This document shows positions 37,316 to 46,478 of a stretch of DNA of 64,000 nt, in pieces. The notes under the pieces were generated by a model. The model worked only from the letters and a program-made list of their open reading frames with translations. It searched no databases and had not been told where the DNA came from. The DNA is from Paracoccaceae bacterium (GTDB lineage: Bacteria > Pseudomonadota > Alphaproteobacteria > Rhodobacterales > Rhodobacteraceae), in the NCBI GenBank assembly GCA_020425085.1, contig JAGQRW010000007.1, positions 806,001 through 870,000 of the forward strand, written 5' to 3'. Made by a program: the position numbers and the translations under genes. The number at the start of each line of letters is the position of its first letter. The first letter of the stretch is position 1.

Positions 37316-38752
37316 TTGGCAGAAGAAACCGCCTGTCCGGTCACCCGTCACGCCATACCGCTGCCGCCAAAACCAACAGCGCGGGCCGACAAGGTGTCGC
37401 TGTTGGGATACCTCAGGCTGTTTCGCCGCGACATTCTGTCGGCCCAGCCCAAGCGGTTGTATCACGCGTGGATGGCGGAGTTCAGAACGCCGTTCTTTCG
37501 CTCATACCTTTGCAACGATCCGGCGCTGGTGGAGCTGGTGCTCAGAACCCGGCCCAAGGATTTTCCGAAATCCGAACGCATGCGCGAGGGGTTGAAACCC
37601 CTGCTGCGTGACAGCGTATTCATCACCAATGGTGCCCTTTGGGAACATCAGCGCCGCATCATCGACCCCGCCTTTGAAGGTGGCCGCCTGCGTGAGGTGT
37701 TCCCGGCGATGTGGGATGCCGCCGTTGCCGCCACCGACCGCCTGCTGGCGAAGGCCGATGGTCGCGATGTCGAGGTCGAGGCCGAGGCCAGCCATCTGGC
37801 GGCCGACATCATCTTTCGCACCATTTTCTCGGTCCCGATCGAGAATGAGGTGGCGCAGCAGGTGTTTCGCGCCTTTCGTGCCCATCAGATGGCGCGCCCG
37901 TTGGTCAATATCGGCGCGGTGCTGCCCTTGCCGAACTGGTTCCCGCGGTTTCATTCGCGTGCAACCCGCCGGACGGCGGCGACCATCAGGGGGCTGATCG
38001 AACAGCTTACGGTCGAACGGCAGGCGGCGATCCGGGCAGGCACGGCCCCCGATGATCTGGCCACCAAGATCATGACCACGCCCGATCCCGAAACCGGCAG
38101 GGTGTTTTCCAACGACGAGATGATTGATCAGGTGGCAATCTTTTTTCTGGCGGGGCATGAAACCTCGGCCTCGGCCCTTGGCTGGGCGCTATACCTGCTG
38201 GCGCTATATCCTGAATGGCAGGAAAAGGTGGCGGCTGAGGCGCTGGAGGCGTTTGATCCGGAAAAGATTTATTTTTCCACCATTTCAAAGCTGCCGATTG
38301 CCCGCGCGGTGTTTCGCGAAACCATGCGGCTATATCCGCCAGTGCCGATGTTCGTGCGCGAGGCGGCCAGGGATGAGGTTTTTCGTGACCGCAAGGTCAC
38401 CAAAGGCGCTCAGGTGATCATCAGCCCCTGGCATTTGCATCGCCACGAACGCATCTGGGATCGCCCGGATGAATTTGACCCGGATCGCTTTACCACCCCC
38501 AATGGGCGCGAGGGGCTGAAATGCGCCTATATCCCGTTTTCCGCCGGTGCCCGCGTCTGCCCCGGTTCCGCATTCGCCATGGCCGAGGGAACCCTGATGC
38601 TGGCAATGCTGATCCGCGCCTTCAAGTTTGAACGCGCCGACAGGCCGGAACCGGTGCCGGCGGCGCATCTGACGGTTCGCGCGCGTGACGGCATCCACCT
38701 GAAACTGACGCCGCGCAATCCGCCGCTTGAAAAGGACAAGATCGACCGATGA
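37316..38752 (+). CDS. Cytochrome P450
   Basis: A heme-thiolate monooxygenase of about 478 residues. The I-helix oxygen-activation motif AGHETSAS, the K-helix ETMR, the PERF-like region DEFDPDRF and the heme loop FSAGARVCPGSAFAM with Cys415 are all present. The loop is of the class seen in fatty-acid or terpenoid hydroxylases of the CYP4/CYP102-like side, not the CYP153 alkane hydroxylases. The start appears to be a TTG at 37316; no better start is visible nearby. Its stop overlaps the AlkB-like start (ATGA), so both are coupled. No ferredoxin or reductase gene is adjacent. Confidence 0.9.
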   Translation: MAEETACPVTRHAIPLPPKPTARADKVSLLGYLRLFRRDILSAQPKRLYHAWMAEFRTPFFRSYLCNDPALVELVLRTRPKDFPKSERMREGLKPLLRDSVFITNGALWEHQRRIIDPAFEGGRLREVFPAMWDAAVAATDRLLAKADGRDVEVEAEASHLAADIIFRTIFSVPIENEVAQQVFRAFRAHQMARPLVNIGAVLPLPNWFPRFHSRATRRTAATIRGLIEQLTVERQAAIRAGTAPDDLATKIMTTPDPETGRVFSNDEMIDQVAIFFLAGHETSASALGWALYLLALYPEWQEKVAAEALEAFDPEKIYFSTISKLPIARAVFRETMRLYPPVPMFVREAARDEVFRDRKVTKGAQVIISPWHLHRHERIWDRPDEFDPDRFTTPNGREGLKCAYIPFSAGARVCPGSAFAMAEGTLMLAMLIRAFKFERADRPEPVPAAHLTVRARDGIHLKLTPRNPPLEKDKIDR

Positions 38753-39909
38753 GCCTTTCCAACGCTTCTGCTGCCGCTTCGGTGCGGAAAAAATCTTTGC
38801 GCGCAGCGCCTTACTGGATCACCCTCACCTTTGTGCCGCTGGTGCTGCTGGCGGTCTTGCAGGGCGGCTGGACCATCCTGTTGATCCCGTTTTACGGCTG
38901 GATCCTGATGACCATTCTTGACAGTTTCCTTGGTCCGGATGCCAGCAATCCCGACGCTGATACGCCGGATTCCGAATTGTTGTGGTTCCGCGTGCTGACC
39001 TGGATCTGGGTGCCGATCGAGGCGGTGCTGCTGTTCGGCACCATCTGGTATCTGACCCATCACAGCAACCATTCCACCCTTGAAATCATCGGTATCATGT
39101 TCGGCATTGGTGTCACCACCGGCACGGTCGGCATCGTCTATGCCCATGAATTGTTCCACAAGACCAACCGGTTTGAACCGATCCTTGGCGATATCCTGCT
39201 GGCGATGGTGCTTTATGGCCATTTTCGCACCGAACACATGCTGGTGCATCACCCCCATGTCGGTACACCGCGCGATACCGTCACCGGGCGCTATAACGAG
39301 GGTTTCCACCGGTTTTTCCCCCGGGTTCTGAAACGCGGGCCGGGATCCGCCTGGCGGGCCGAGGCGGCGATGTTGGCGCGGCGCAACCTGCCCGCGACCA
39401 GCCTGCGCAATCCGATCTGGAAATATCTGGCACTTGGCGCCGTCATGCTGGCACTGGCGTTTCTGGTTGGCGGCTGGCTGGGGATCGTTCTGCTGGTGTT
39501 TCAGGCGTTCATCGCCATCTGGCAGTTGGAACTGACCAATTATGTCGAACATTACGGCCTGACCCGGCGGTATCTTGGCGATGGCAAATATGAACCGGTG
39601 CGCCCGCATCATAGCTGGGACAGCGTGCATCAGATATCCAACCTGCTGCTGATCAATCTACAGCGCCACGCCGATCACCATTGCCACCCGACCAGGCGCT
39701 TTCCTCTGTTGCAAAGTTATTCGCCGGATGAGGCACCACAGCTATCGCATGGCTATCCGCTGATGACGGCCATGGCGATGATCCCGCCCTTGTGGCGGCG
39801 GGTGATGAACCCGAAGGTGCGCCAATGGCGGCGGCAATTCTATCCGGAAATCGAGGATTGGACACCCTATCGCAACCTGTCCTTTCCGGCACCGACCGGG
39901 GCAGGTTGA
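38749..39909 (+). CDS. AlkB-like diiron membrane hydroxylase
   Basis: A 386-residue integral-membrane fatty-acid-hydroxylase-superfamily enzyme. The histidine boxes are HELFHK (133-138), EHMLVHH (162-168) and LQRHADHH (304-311), with NYVEHYGL before the last, as in AlkB. The second box differs from classical AlkB (EHxxGHH). Six hydrophobic helices surround them. The family inserts oxygen at the terminal carbon of alkanes, ethers or related chains using rubredoxin; no rubredoxin is encoded here. Coupled to the P450 upstream. Confidence 0.88.
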   Translation: MSLSNASAAASVRKKSLRAAPYWITLTFVPLVLLAVLQGGWTILLIPFYGWILMTILDSFLGPDASNPDADTPDSELLWFRVLTWIWVPIEAVLLFGTIWYLTHHSNHSTLEIIGIMFGIGVTTGTVGIVYAHELFHKTNRFEPILGDILLAMVLYGHFRTEHMLVHHPHVGTPRDTVTGRYNEGFHRFFPRVLKRGPGSAWRAEAAMLARRNLPATSLRNPIWKYLALGAVMLALAFLVGGWLGIVLLVFQAFIAIWQLELTNYVEHYGLTRRYLGDGKYEPVRPHHSWDSVHQISNLLLINLQRHADHHCHPTRRFPLLQSYSPDEAPQLSHGYPLMTAMAMIPPLWRRVMNPKVRQWRRQFYPEIEDWTPYRNLSFPAPTGAG

Positions 39910-39927
39910 CGCCAGCCTGAGGCAGGT

Positions 39928-40611
39928 TCAGCGGCGCAGGATCTCGCTGAGATCGACCGCGGGCTCATCCAGATCCACAAGATCAAGATCGGCCTCGATA
40001 TGGCTGAAATGCCTGGATAAAATTTCAACCGCACCCTTGGCATCACGGGCTGCGACACGGGCCAGAATATCGGCATGATCGGTTTGCGGGCAGGAACTGC
40101 CGTCGCGGATCTGATAGGTTGCCAGGATCAGATAGGATTGCGATATCAGGCTTTCCAGAAATTCCTGCAGGAACGGGTTGTTACCGCATTTCCCCAGTGC
40201 GATGTGAAAATCCCCCGACAGCCGCATCACTGCCGCGCGGTCGTTTTTGGCCAGCGCCGCCCGTTCATCGTCGATGATGCGTTGAAGCAGGTTCAACTGT
40301 TTCTTGCTGGCAAAGACCGTGGCCTGTTCCACCAGGTAAAGTTCCACCAGAGTGCGGGCGTCGAGGATCTTGCGCGATTCCTCGGCCGTGGGTTTCCAGA
40401 CATAGGCGCCCTTGTTTGGTTGCAGCGTGACCATGTGTTCCTTGGCCAGGATCAGCAGAATTTTCCGAACCCTTGCCCGCGACACATCGAACAGCCTGGC
40501 AATCGCTTCTTCGGTCAGCTTCTTGCCGGGCAGCAGTCGCCGCTCGGCGATTGCCTTGCGGATTTCGGCGTAAATCTCTTTTTCGGCGTCGGAAATGTTA
40601 TGCGAATTCAT
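39928..40611 (-). CDS. GntR-family regulator with FCD domain
   Basis: A 227-residue transcription factor with an N-terminal winged helix (RRLLPGKKLTEEAIARLFDVSRARVRKILLILAKEHMVTLQPNKGAYV) and an all-helical FCD ligand domain (DARTLVELYLVEQ, FHIALGKCGNNPFLQEFLESL with metal-type His/Asp residues). The start has GGAGCC upstream. It lies downstream of xdhC and divergent in sense from the purine operons, so it is the best local candidate for the regulator that binds the TTGTGTACAA-like palindromes found in their promoters. Confidence 0.9.
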   Translation of the reverse strand: MNSHNISDAEKEIYAEIRKAIAERRLLPGKKLTEEAIARLFDVSRARVRKILLILAKEHMVTLQPNKGAYVWKPTAEESRKILDARTLVELYLVEQATVFASKKQLNLLQRIIDDERAALAKNDRAAVMRLSGDFHIALGKCGNNPFLQEFLESLISQSYLILATYQIRDGSSCPQTDHADILARVAARDAKGAVEILSRHFSHIEADLDLVDLDEPAVDLSEILRR

Positions 40612-40754
40612 TTACCGGCTCCATCGCATTGCATGGGGGGCCTCAAATCTCGGATCACCGACAAAACCTTCTCCAACGACAACCTGTGAACACCAATCCG
40701 ATTTTGCTGCGATGCGTTGCGAATAACGATTTGTCAGCCGTAAACCGACCCCGC

Positions 40755-41762
40755 CTATTTCGTTCCTGTGAATTGCCTAGGCATTTTTTCAATTTCTGGC
40801 AAGCACAGAAGCTCTGCCGCGACCGAAACCGCGATCACCTCGGGGCGCTTGCTCTGGATTTCAGGCAGTCCGATCGGGCAGGTGATACGGGCGATTGTAC
40901 TGGCGTCATGCCCGGCTTCGGCCAGTCGTTTGCGAAACCGCGTGTGCTTGGTTTCCGAACCGATCAGCCCGAAAAACCGGAAATCACCACGTCTGAGGAT
41001 GGCATCGCATAGCTGAAGGTCAAGCGCATGGTCATGTGTCATCACCAGCCAATCGGCACCGGCGGGTGCCAGGGCCACAAAGGCCATAGGGTCGGGCAGG
41101 GCAAGGGGCCGCGTATTGGACGGAAAAGACAGTGGAAATTCGCCCTTGCGCTGGTCGATCCAGTGGATGTCAACATCGTGGCGTCCAAGCACATGCACCA
41201 GCTCGCGGCCGACATGGCCGGCACCGAACAGGCATAGCTGCGGGCGCCGGGGCTGGGGCGGTTCGACCAGGATCATGCCATCATCGGTTTTCAACATCTC
41301 AGGGGTTGTTCCGGCACCAAGCCGGTCGGCCGCAAGTTGCGATATCCCCAAGCTGCCAAGGTCACCGCTGGCCAGCATTCGGTAATGGTCTGGCGACATA
41401 CTGTCGCGGGTGACGAAATGCTGCTTTTCCGGGTCGGCCGCCGTCAACGCCGCCAGATTCGCGGCTGTCAGCGGCTGATAGCACAGCGTGACCTGACCGC
41501 CGCAACACTGGCCAAGGTTGGGGCCAAGCGGAATGTTGACAAAGCTGGGTGCCGGCGCGGCCATGGCCAGCATGGTGCGGGCCTTTTCGATCGCCTGAAA
41601 TTCCAGCATGCCGCCACCGATGGTGCCCATAACGGTTGTCTTTCCGATCAGCATATTGGCCCCTGCTTCGCGCGGGGTAGAACCCTTGATGCGGGCGACC
41701 ACGACGCGAACGCAGGCGGGTTCGTTCGCCAAAATCTCCGATGCCGTGGGGATCCAGCGCAT
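40755..41762 (-). CDS. xdhC: Xanthine dehydrogenase accessory protein XdhC
   Basis: Chaperone that binds molybdenum cofactor, promotes its sulfuration and inserts it in XdhB. The protein of about 335 residues has the N-terminal XdhC/CoxI domain (VRVVVARIKGSTPREAGANMLIG, GTIGGGMLEFQAIEKAR, QCCGGQVTLCY) and a Rossmann-like domain (LCLFGAGHVGRELVHVL, VMTHDHALDLQLCDAIL). ATG 41762 fits the family; the frame opens 18 codons earlier. It is about 8 kb from xdhAB, across the transporter operon. Confidence 0.92.
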   Translation of the reverse strand: MRWIPTASEILANEPACVRVVVARIKGSTPREAGANMLIGKTTVMGTIGGGMLEFQAIEKARTMLAMAAPAPSFVNIPLGPNLGQCCGGQVTLCYQPLTAANLAALTAADPEKQHFVTRDSMSPDHYRMLASGDLGSLGISQLAADRLGAGTTPEMLKTDDGMILVEPPQPRRPQLCLFGAGHVGRELVHVLGRHDVDIHWIDQRKGEFPLSFPSNTRPLALPDPMAFVALAPAGADWLVMTHDHALDLQLCDAILRRGDFRFFGLIGSETKHTRFRKRLAEAGHDASTIARITCPIGLPEIQSKRPEVIAVSVAAELLCLPEIEKMPRQFTGTK

Positions 41763-41828
41763 GGGGTCAACTCCGTCGGTCGGTGGGGCGGTTGCGAGGT
41801 GAGATAGTGTTATCAAAATACCTGAAAA

Positions 41829-42056
41829 TTGTCAACATATTGCGCTTTTCCCGGCATGGTGGTTCATAGCATCGTGATGGTTTCTGGTTTGGCCGCGCTC
41901 AGCCTATCGTAGAACCGCATTGACTGCATCTGAAAAATATCCTTGATAAAATGCTGATATCAAAGCCTGAATAAATTTCGGGCCAGTTTATAGTTCCGCC
42001 GATCAGGCGAAATCGGAAAAAGTGTTTACGGTTTCAAATATATTGTGTACAAAATA
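41829..42056. promoter_or_regulatory. Divergent control region between xdhC and the BMP transporter operon
   Basis: The 380-base gap between xdhC and the ATP-binding protein is AT-rich with no gene. It contains TATTGTGTACAAAATA at 42041-42056, sharing TATTGTGTACAA with the palindrome at 48518-48531, and a weaker TTGTCAACA at 41829-41837 before xdhC. TTTACG (42025-42030) with TACAAA (42048-42053) could be a promoter covered by the operator. A FadR/GntR-type regulator binding TTGTNNACAA is the likely user. Confidence 0.55.
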
Positions 42057-42142
42057 TCGAATACTCTGGGCTGCCCGGTGCAGACCTGATCTTTGCCCTG
42101 TCCGGTGTCGTGCCGGGTGGACATGCTGCCTTGGGAGGGGTG

Positions 42143-43678
42143 ATGCAACCATTGCTGAAAGTTGAAAACGTCACCAAGCGGTTTCATCAGGTTGTCGCCA
42201 ATGACTCGGTCAGCTTTGAGGTGATGCCGGGCGAGATCCATTGCCTGCTGGGCGAAAACGGTGCCGGAAAATCCACCATTGCCGAGTGTATTTATGGGTT
42301 TTACAAGCCCGACAAGGGCAGCATCTCGGTCAATGGCGAGGTTCTGGATCTGGATTCCCCGGCCGAAGCGATCCGGCACGGCATCGGCATGGTTCACCAG
42401 CATTTCGTGCTGGTCACCAGCATGACGGTGCTGGAAAACATCGTCATCGGCACCGACGCCGCCACCGCCATTCTGAACCTGCAATCGGCGACCGACCGCA
42501 TCAAGGCAATCTGCGCGCGATATGAGGTGGAAATCGACCTGAACAGCAAGGTCTGGCAGCTTACCGTCGGCCAGCAGCAATGGGTCGAGATCCTGAAGGC
42601 GCTGTTTTTGGGCGCGCGCCTGCTGATCATGGATGAGCCGACGGCGGTGCTGACGCCGCAGGAATCGCGGCGGCTTTTCAAGATCTTCCGAGAAATGACC
42701 GGTGACGGCATGTCGATCATCCTGATCAGTCACAAGCTGGATGAGGTGATGCAATCGGATCGTGTCACGGTTCTACGCAAGGGCAAGCGGGTCGGCACCG
42801 TGGTCACGCGCGACAGTTCCAAATCCGAGTTGACCAACCTGATGGTGGGGCGCGATGTCAACCTCAATCTGGTGCGCGAACGCTCGGATGTCGGTCTGCC
42901 GATGCTGGTGGTTTCAGGGCTGCACGCCGCCAATGATTTCGGCACCGACAAGCTGAATGGCGTTGATCTGACCCTTAACAGGGGTGAAATTGTAGGTATC
43001 GCCGGGGTTGCGGGCAACGGCCAGAAAGAACTGTTTGAAACCCTGATGGGGGTGCGCCGGGCAACGTCGGGCAGGGTGATGCTGGCGGATCAGGACATTA
43101 CCAACAAAACCCCGCGTGAGGTGCAGCAAGCGGGTATTGGCCATGTTCCCGACGACCGTTTTGCCGAGGGCCTGATCCCGGATTTCGACATCCAGTCCAA
43201 TCTGGTGCTTGGGGTACACCGCGATCAGCCCTTTGCCCGCCGGGGATTTCTGAAATTTGGCCAGATCCGCAGTTTTGCCAAGCAGGCGATGGATGAATTC
43301 GCCATTCAGGCCCCTTCAGCGCAAACCATCTGCCGCACCCTTTCGGGCGGCAATGCACAAAAGGTGATCGTGGCGCGCGAATTTGCACAGGCGAGCAGGG
43401 TGATCCTGGCCAACCAGCCGTCTCGCGGTCTGGATGTGGGCGTGATCGAATACATGCACAAACGCCTGTTCGAAAAGCGCAAGGAGGGGTTTGCCATCCT
43501 CATCGCCTCGGAAGAACTGGATGAGCTGCTGGCGCTGTCCGACCGAATTCTGGTGCTGTTCAAGGGCCAGATCGTAGGTGAGTTCAGCCACGGCGCGGTC
43601 GATCTGGAACGTGTCGGCCTGCTGATGGCAGGGCATTTCGACGATGCCCCGAACCCTAATGCGGACAGGAGCCTTTGA
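42143..43678 (+). CDS. ABC transporter ATP-binding protein, BMP/nucleoside type
   Basis: A 511-residue double ATP-binding-cassette protein as in the guanosine/nucleoside uptake systems NupO/YufO and RfuB. The first domain has Walker A GENGAGKST (38-46) and Walker B LLIMDEPTAVL; the second has a degenerate P-loop GVAGNGQKEL, signature LSGGNAQK and ANQPSRGLDVG. ATG 42143 follows a GGGAGGGG ribosome site. With two permeases and a BMP binding protein nearby, it likely powers uptake of nucleosides, purine bases or a purine breakdown product. Confidence 0.92.
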   Translation: MQPLLKVENVTKRFHQVVANDSVSFEVMPGEIHCLLGENGAGKSTIAECIYGFYKPDKGSISVNGEVLDLDSPAEAIRHGIGMVHQHFVLVTSMTVLENIVIGTDAATAILNLQSATDRIKAICARYEVEIDLNSKVWQLTVGQQQWVEILKALFLGARLLIMDEPTAVLTPQESRRLFKIFREMTGDGMSIILISHKLDEVMQSDRVTVLRKGKRVGTVVTRDSSKSELTNLMVGRDVNLNLVRERSDVGLPMLVVSGLHAANDFGTDKLNGVDLTLNRGEIVGIAGVAGNGQKELFETLMGVRRATSGRVMLADQDITNKTPREVQQAGIGHVPDDRFAEGLIPDFDIQSNLVLGVHRDQPFARRGFLKFGQIRSFAKQAMDEFAIQAPSAQTICRTLSGGNAQKVIVAREFAQASRVILANQPSRGLDVGVIEYMHKRLFEKRKEGFAILIASEELDELLALSDRILVLFKGQIVGEFSHGAVDLERVGLLMAGHFDDAPNPNADRSL

Positions 43679-43680
43679 CA

Positions 43681-44745
43681 GTGGGAATAGTGGTGGAAAA
43701 ACGGCTGACGCCAAGCACATCATGGCAGGTCGCCTCGATCATTCTGGCGCTGCTGGCTTCGGGGCTGGTTTCGGCCCTGTTGCTGAAATCGGCCGGGGCG
43801 GATCTCGGGACAGCGTTCGGCGCGCTCTGGGACGGGGCATTCGGCGGTTGGCGGGCAAGCTGGAAAACCCTGGTCAAGGCAACGCCCCTGATCCTGACCG
43901 GGGTTGCGGTGGCGGTGGCGTTCCGCGCGCGCATCTGGAACATCGGTGCCGAAGGGCAGTTGTTCATGGGCGCCATCATGTCCTATTGGGTCTACACACT
44001 GGTCGGCACCCTGCCGCCCATCATCCTGATCCCGATCCTGTTCATTGCCGGGTTTGTCGGCGGTGGGCTTTATGGCGGGTTGGCGGGTTGGCTGAAGGCG
44101 CGGTTTCAGGTCAGTGAAATCCTGACCACGGTGATGCTGAACTATGTCGCCACCTATTTTCTGTCGTTTCTTCTGATCGGTCCCTGGCGCAACCCGGATT
44201 CGTTCTTTCAGCAATCACCCCCGATTGATCGGGCGGCGCGGCTGCCGAACCTGATCGGCGGCACCAAGCTGCATCTCGGGTTTCTGGTGGCAATCCTGGC
44301 AGTGGCGGTGATCTATGTCCTGATCAGCCGCACCAGCCTTGGTTATGAGATCCGCGCCATGGGGATGAACGCCAAGGCGGCACGTTTCAAAGGCATCAAT
44401 GTCGAGCGGACCGCGGTCATTGTCATGCTGATCAGTGGCGGCGTTGCCGGGCTTGCCGGTGTCACCGAGGTATTCGGCGTGCAGGGCAAGCTGAAACCCG
44501 ACATCTCGGTCGGTTTTGGCTTTACCGGCATCATCATCGCGGTTCTGGCCCTGCTAAATCCCATCGCCATCATCTTTGTGGCCATCCTGTTTGGCGGCTT
44601 TGTCAATGGCGGCATCAAATTGCAGGTGGCCACCGGGGTTCCCAGCACCCTGACCGATGCCATTCAGGCGATCATCCTGTTGTTCTTTCTGACCGCCGCG
44701 GTACTGGCGCGCTACAAATTCAGGTTAGGAACCAAAGATGAATGA
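43681..44745 (+). CDS. ABC transporter permease, BMP/nucleoside type (first)
   Basis: A 354-residue permease of the BPD_transp_2 family with about eight to ten helices and the ATPase-contact stretch GYEIRAMGMNAKAARFKGINVERTAV. GTG 43681 is favoured because AGGAG ends 9 bases before it; a TTG at 43675 overlaps the previous stop. Its end overlaps the second permease by 8 bases. Confidence 0.91.
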   Translation: MGIVVEKRLTPSTSWQVASIILALLASGLVSALLLKSAGADLGTAFGALWDGAFGGWRASWKTLVKATPLILTGVAVAVAFRARIWNIGAEGQLFMGAIMSYWVYTLVGTLPPIILIPILFIAGFVGGGLYGGLAGWLKARFQVSEILTTVMLNYVATYFLSFLLIGPWRNPDSFFQQSPPIDRAARLPNLIGGTKLHLGFLVAILAVAVIYVLISRTSLGYEIRAMGMNAKAARFKGINVERTAVIVMLISGGVAGLAGVTEVFGVQGKLKPDISVGFGFTGIIIAVLALLNPIAIIFVAILFGGFVNGGIKLQVATGVPSTLTDAIQAIILLFFLTAAVLARYKFRLGTKDE

Positions 44746-45682
44746 GCTTTTCACCGAAACCATTCTGATTGCCGTGCTTGCCGCCACTGTGCGCATCGCG
44801 ACACCGCTGATCTTTGCCGCCCTTGGCGAACTGATCACCGAACGCGCCGGTATCCTCAACCTTGGGGTCGAAGGTACGATGCTGATGGCGGCATTCGCCG
44901 GATTTGCCGGTTCCTTTGCCACCGGCAGTACCTGGGCCGGATTGCTGGCGGCAATGCTGGCGGGGGCGATGATGGCGTTTCTGATGGTGTTCATGGCGGC
45001 GACGCTGAAGGTGGAACAGGTGGTGACGGGACTTGCGCTCAACCTTCTGGCGGCGGGCATGTCGCTATATCTGTTCAAGGTCTATTTCGAGACGCAGTCG
45101 ATGCCGATGACCGAGGTGATGCCGTTCATGCCGATCCCTTATCTTGCGGATATCCCATGGCTTGGGCCGATAATGTTTCAGCAAAAGGGCCTGACTTATC
45201 TGGCGTTTCTGATGGTGCCTGCGGTCTGGTTCTTTCTTTACCGCACCAAATGGGGTCTGGAAATCCGTGTGCTTGGCGAAAACCCCAAGGTGATCGATAC
45301 CAAGGGGATGAGCGTGACCCTGCGCCAATACGGGGCGGTGATCATGGGCGGCGTACTGGTCGGGCTGGGCGGGGCGTTTGTCACCATCGGTTCGGTGGTC
45401 CGCTTTGTTCCCGACATCACCGCCGGGCGTGGCTGGCTGGCGCTGGTGATCGTGATTGCCGGCAACTGGCGGCCCTCGGGCATTCTGCTGGCGGCACTGG
45501 TATTTGCCTTTCTCGATGCGTTGCAGTTGCAGATACAGGGGGTCGGGGTTGATCTGCCTTATCAGATCTTTCTGGCGCTGCCTTATGTGATGGCGGTGGT
45601 CCTGATGGTGCTGAAAAGCCGGGGCGGCAGGTCGGAACAGCCGGGCCGGCTGGGCATTCCCTATTTCCGGGGCGAACGGTAG
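44738..45682 (+). CDS. ABC transporter permease, BMP/nucleoside type (second)
   Basis: A 314-residue permease of the same family, with the family stretches PLIFAALGELITERAGILNLGVEGTML near the N-terminus and GLEIRVLGENPKVIDTKGMSV in the coupling loop. It pairs with the preceding permease as a heterodimer. It is followed 16 bases later by the hydantoin-racemase-like gene. Confidence 0.92.
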   Translation: MNELFTETILIAVLAATVRIATPLIFAALGELITERAGILNLGVEGTMLMAAFAGFAGSFATGSTWAGLLAAMLAGAMMAFLMVFMAATLKVEQVVTGLALNLLAAGMSLYLFKVYFETQSMPMTEVMPFMPIPYLADIPWLGPIMFQQKGLTYLAFLMVPAVWFFLYRTKWGLEIRVLGENPKVIDTKGMSVTLRQYGAVIMGGVLVGLGGAFVTIGSVVRFVPDITAGRGWLALVIVIAGNWRPSGILLAALVFAFLDALQLQIQGVGVDLPYQIFLALPYVMAVVLMVLKSRGGRSEQPGRLGIPYFRGER

Positions 45683-45698
45683 GTCGAAGGGAAATGCG

Positions 45699-46448
45699 TT
45701 GAAACTTCTGGTCATCAATCCGAACACCAGTCAGTTCGTCACCGACAAGCTAAGCGCCACCGTCAGCGCAGCGGCCGATTCCGGGGTCAAGGTCACGGCA
45801 GTGACCGGACGAAAAGGCCCCCCCATCGTCGGCACCCGTGCCGAATGCGCCATTGCCGCGGTCGAGGCGATGGAACTGGCCGTTGAGCACGGGCAGGATG
45901 CCGACGCCATCCTGCTTGGCATTTCGTTTGACACCGGTCTGGATGCCATCCGCGAGGTGATGCCGATGCCGGTCGTCGGCATGAGCGAGGCGGGTATGCT
46001 GGCAGCAACCACGCTGGCGCGAAGTTTTTCCATGGTGACGTTTGGCGACCGTGCGGTGCCGATCTATGACGAGCTGATCGCGCATTACCGCCTGTCGGGG
46101 CGTTCGGCCGGAACCGTCTCTCTGCCACCGCTCAGCTTGCAGGAACTGCAAGACCCCATGCTTATTGTCGATCGCCTGGCGGCAAAGATCAATCAGACGG
46201 CGGCGCAGAACGGGGCGGAATCCGTGGTACTGGCCGGTGCGGTCTTCGCCGGTATCGCGCCGGTTTTGAAGGACCGGGTATCAATTCCAGTGGTTGACGG
46301 CATTGTTGCCGGGGTCGGCCTGCTGCAAATGCTTCACCAGCTAAATACCGCCAAGCCCAAGCAGGGCAGCTATCGCTATCCAGCGGCAAAAACCCTGACC
46401 GGCATGTCTGATGCCATGACCCGGCATTTTCAAGAACTTCCGGACTAA
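45699..46448 (+). CDS. Asp/Glu/hydantoin racemase-fold protein without catalytic cysteines
   Basis: A 249-residue protein starting MKLLVINPNTS, the mark of hydantoin/allantoin racemases. In this family two cysteines act as acid and base, near residues 76 and 181. Here those places hold Ser76 (LLGISFDTGLD) and Ala181 (LAGAVFAG); the only cysteine in the chain is Cys50. The TTG start at 45699 has GAAGGGA upstream. By context it would be an allantoin racemase, but the missing cysteines argue for another reaction or a non-catalytic role. Confidence 0.82.
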   Translation: MKLLVINPNTSQFVTDKLSATVSAAADSGVKVTAVTGRKGPPIVGTRAECAIAAVEAMELAVEHGQDADAILLGISFDTGLDAIREVMPMPVVGMSEAGMLAATTLARSFSMVTFGDRAVPIYDELIAHYRLSGRSAGTVSLPPLSLQELQDPMLIVDRLAAKINQTAAQNGAESVVLAGAVFAGIAPVLKDRVSIPVVDGIVAGVGLLQMLHQLNTAKPKQGSYRYPAAKTLTGMSDAMTRHFQELPD

Positions 46449-46478
46449 GTCGTCGGCCGGGGGTATCAAGGACAGAAC

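Noticed and set aside
37316-38752. P450 as a CYP153 alkane hydroxylase because of the neighbouring AlkB-like gene
   Set aside because: The heme loop FSAGARVCPG and the I-helix do not look like CYP153 (which have HLSFGFGIHRC-type loops).
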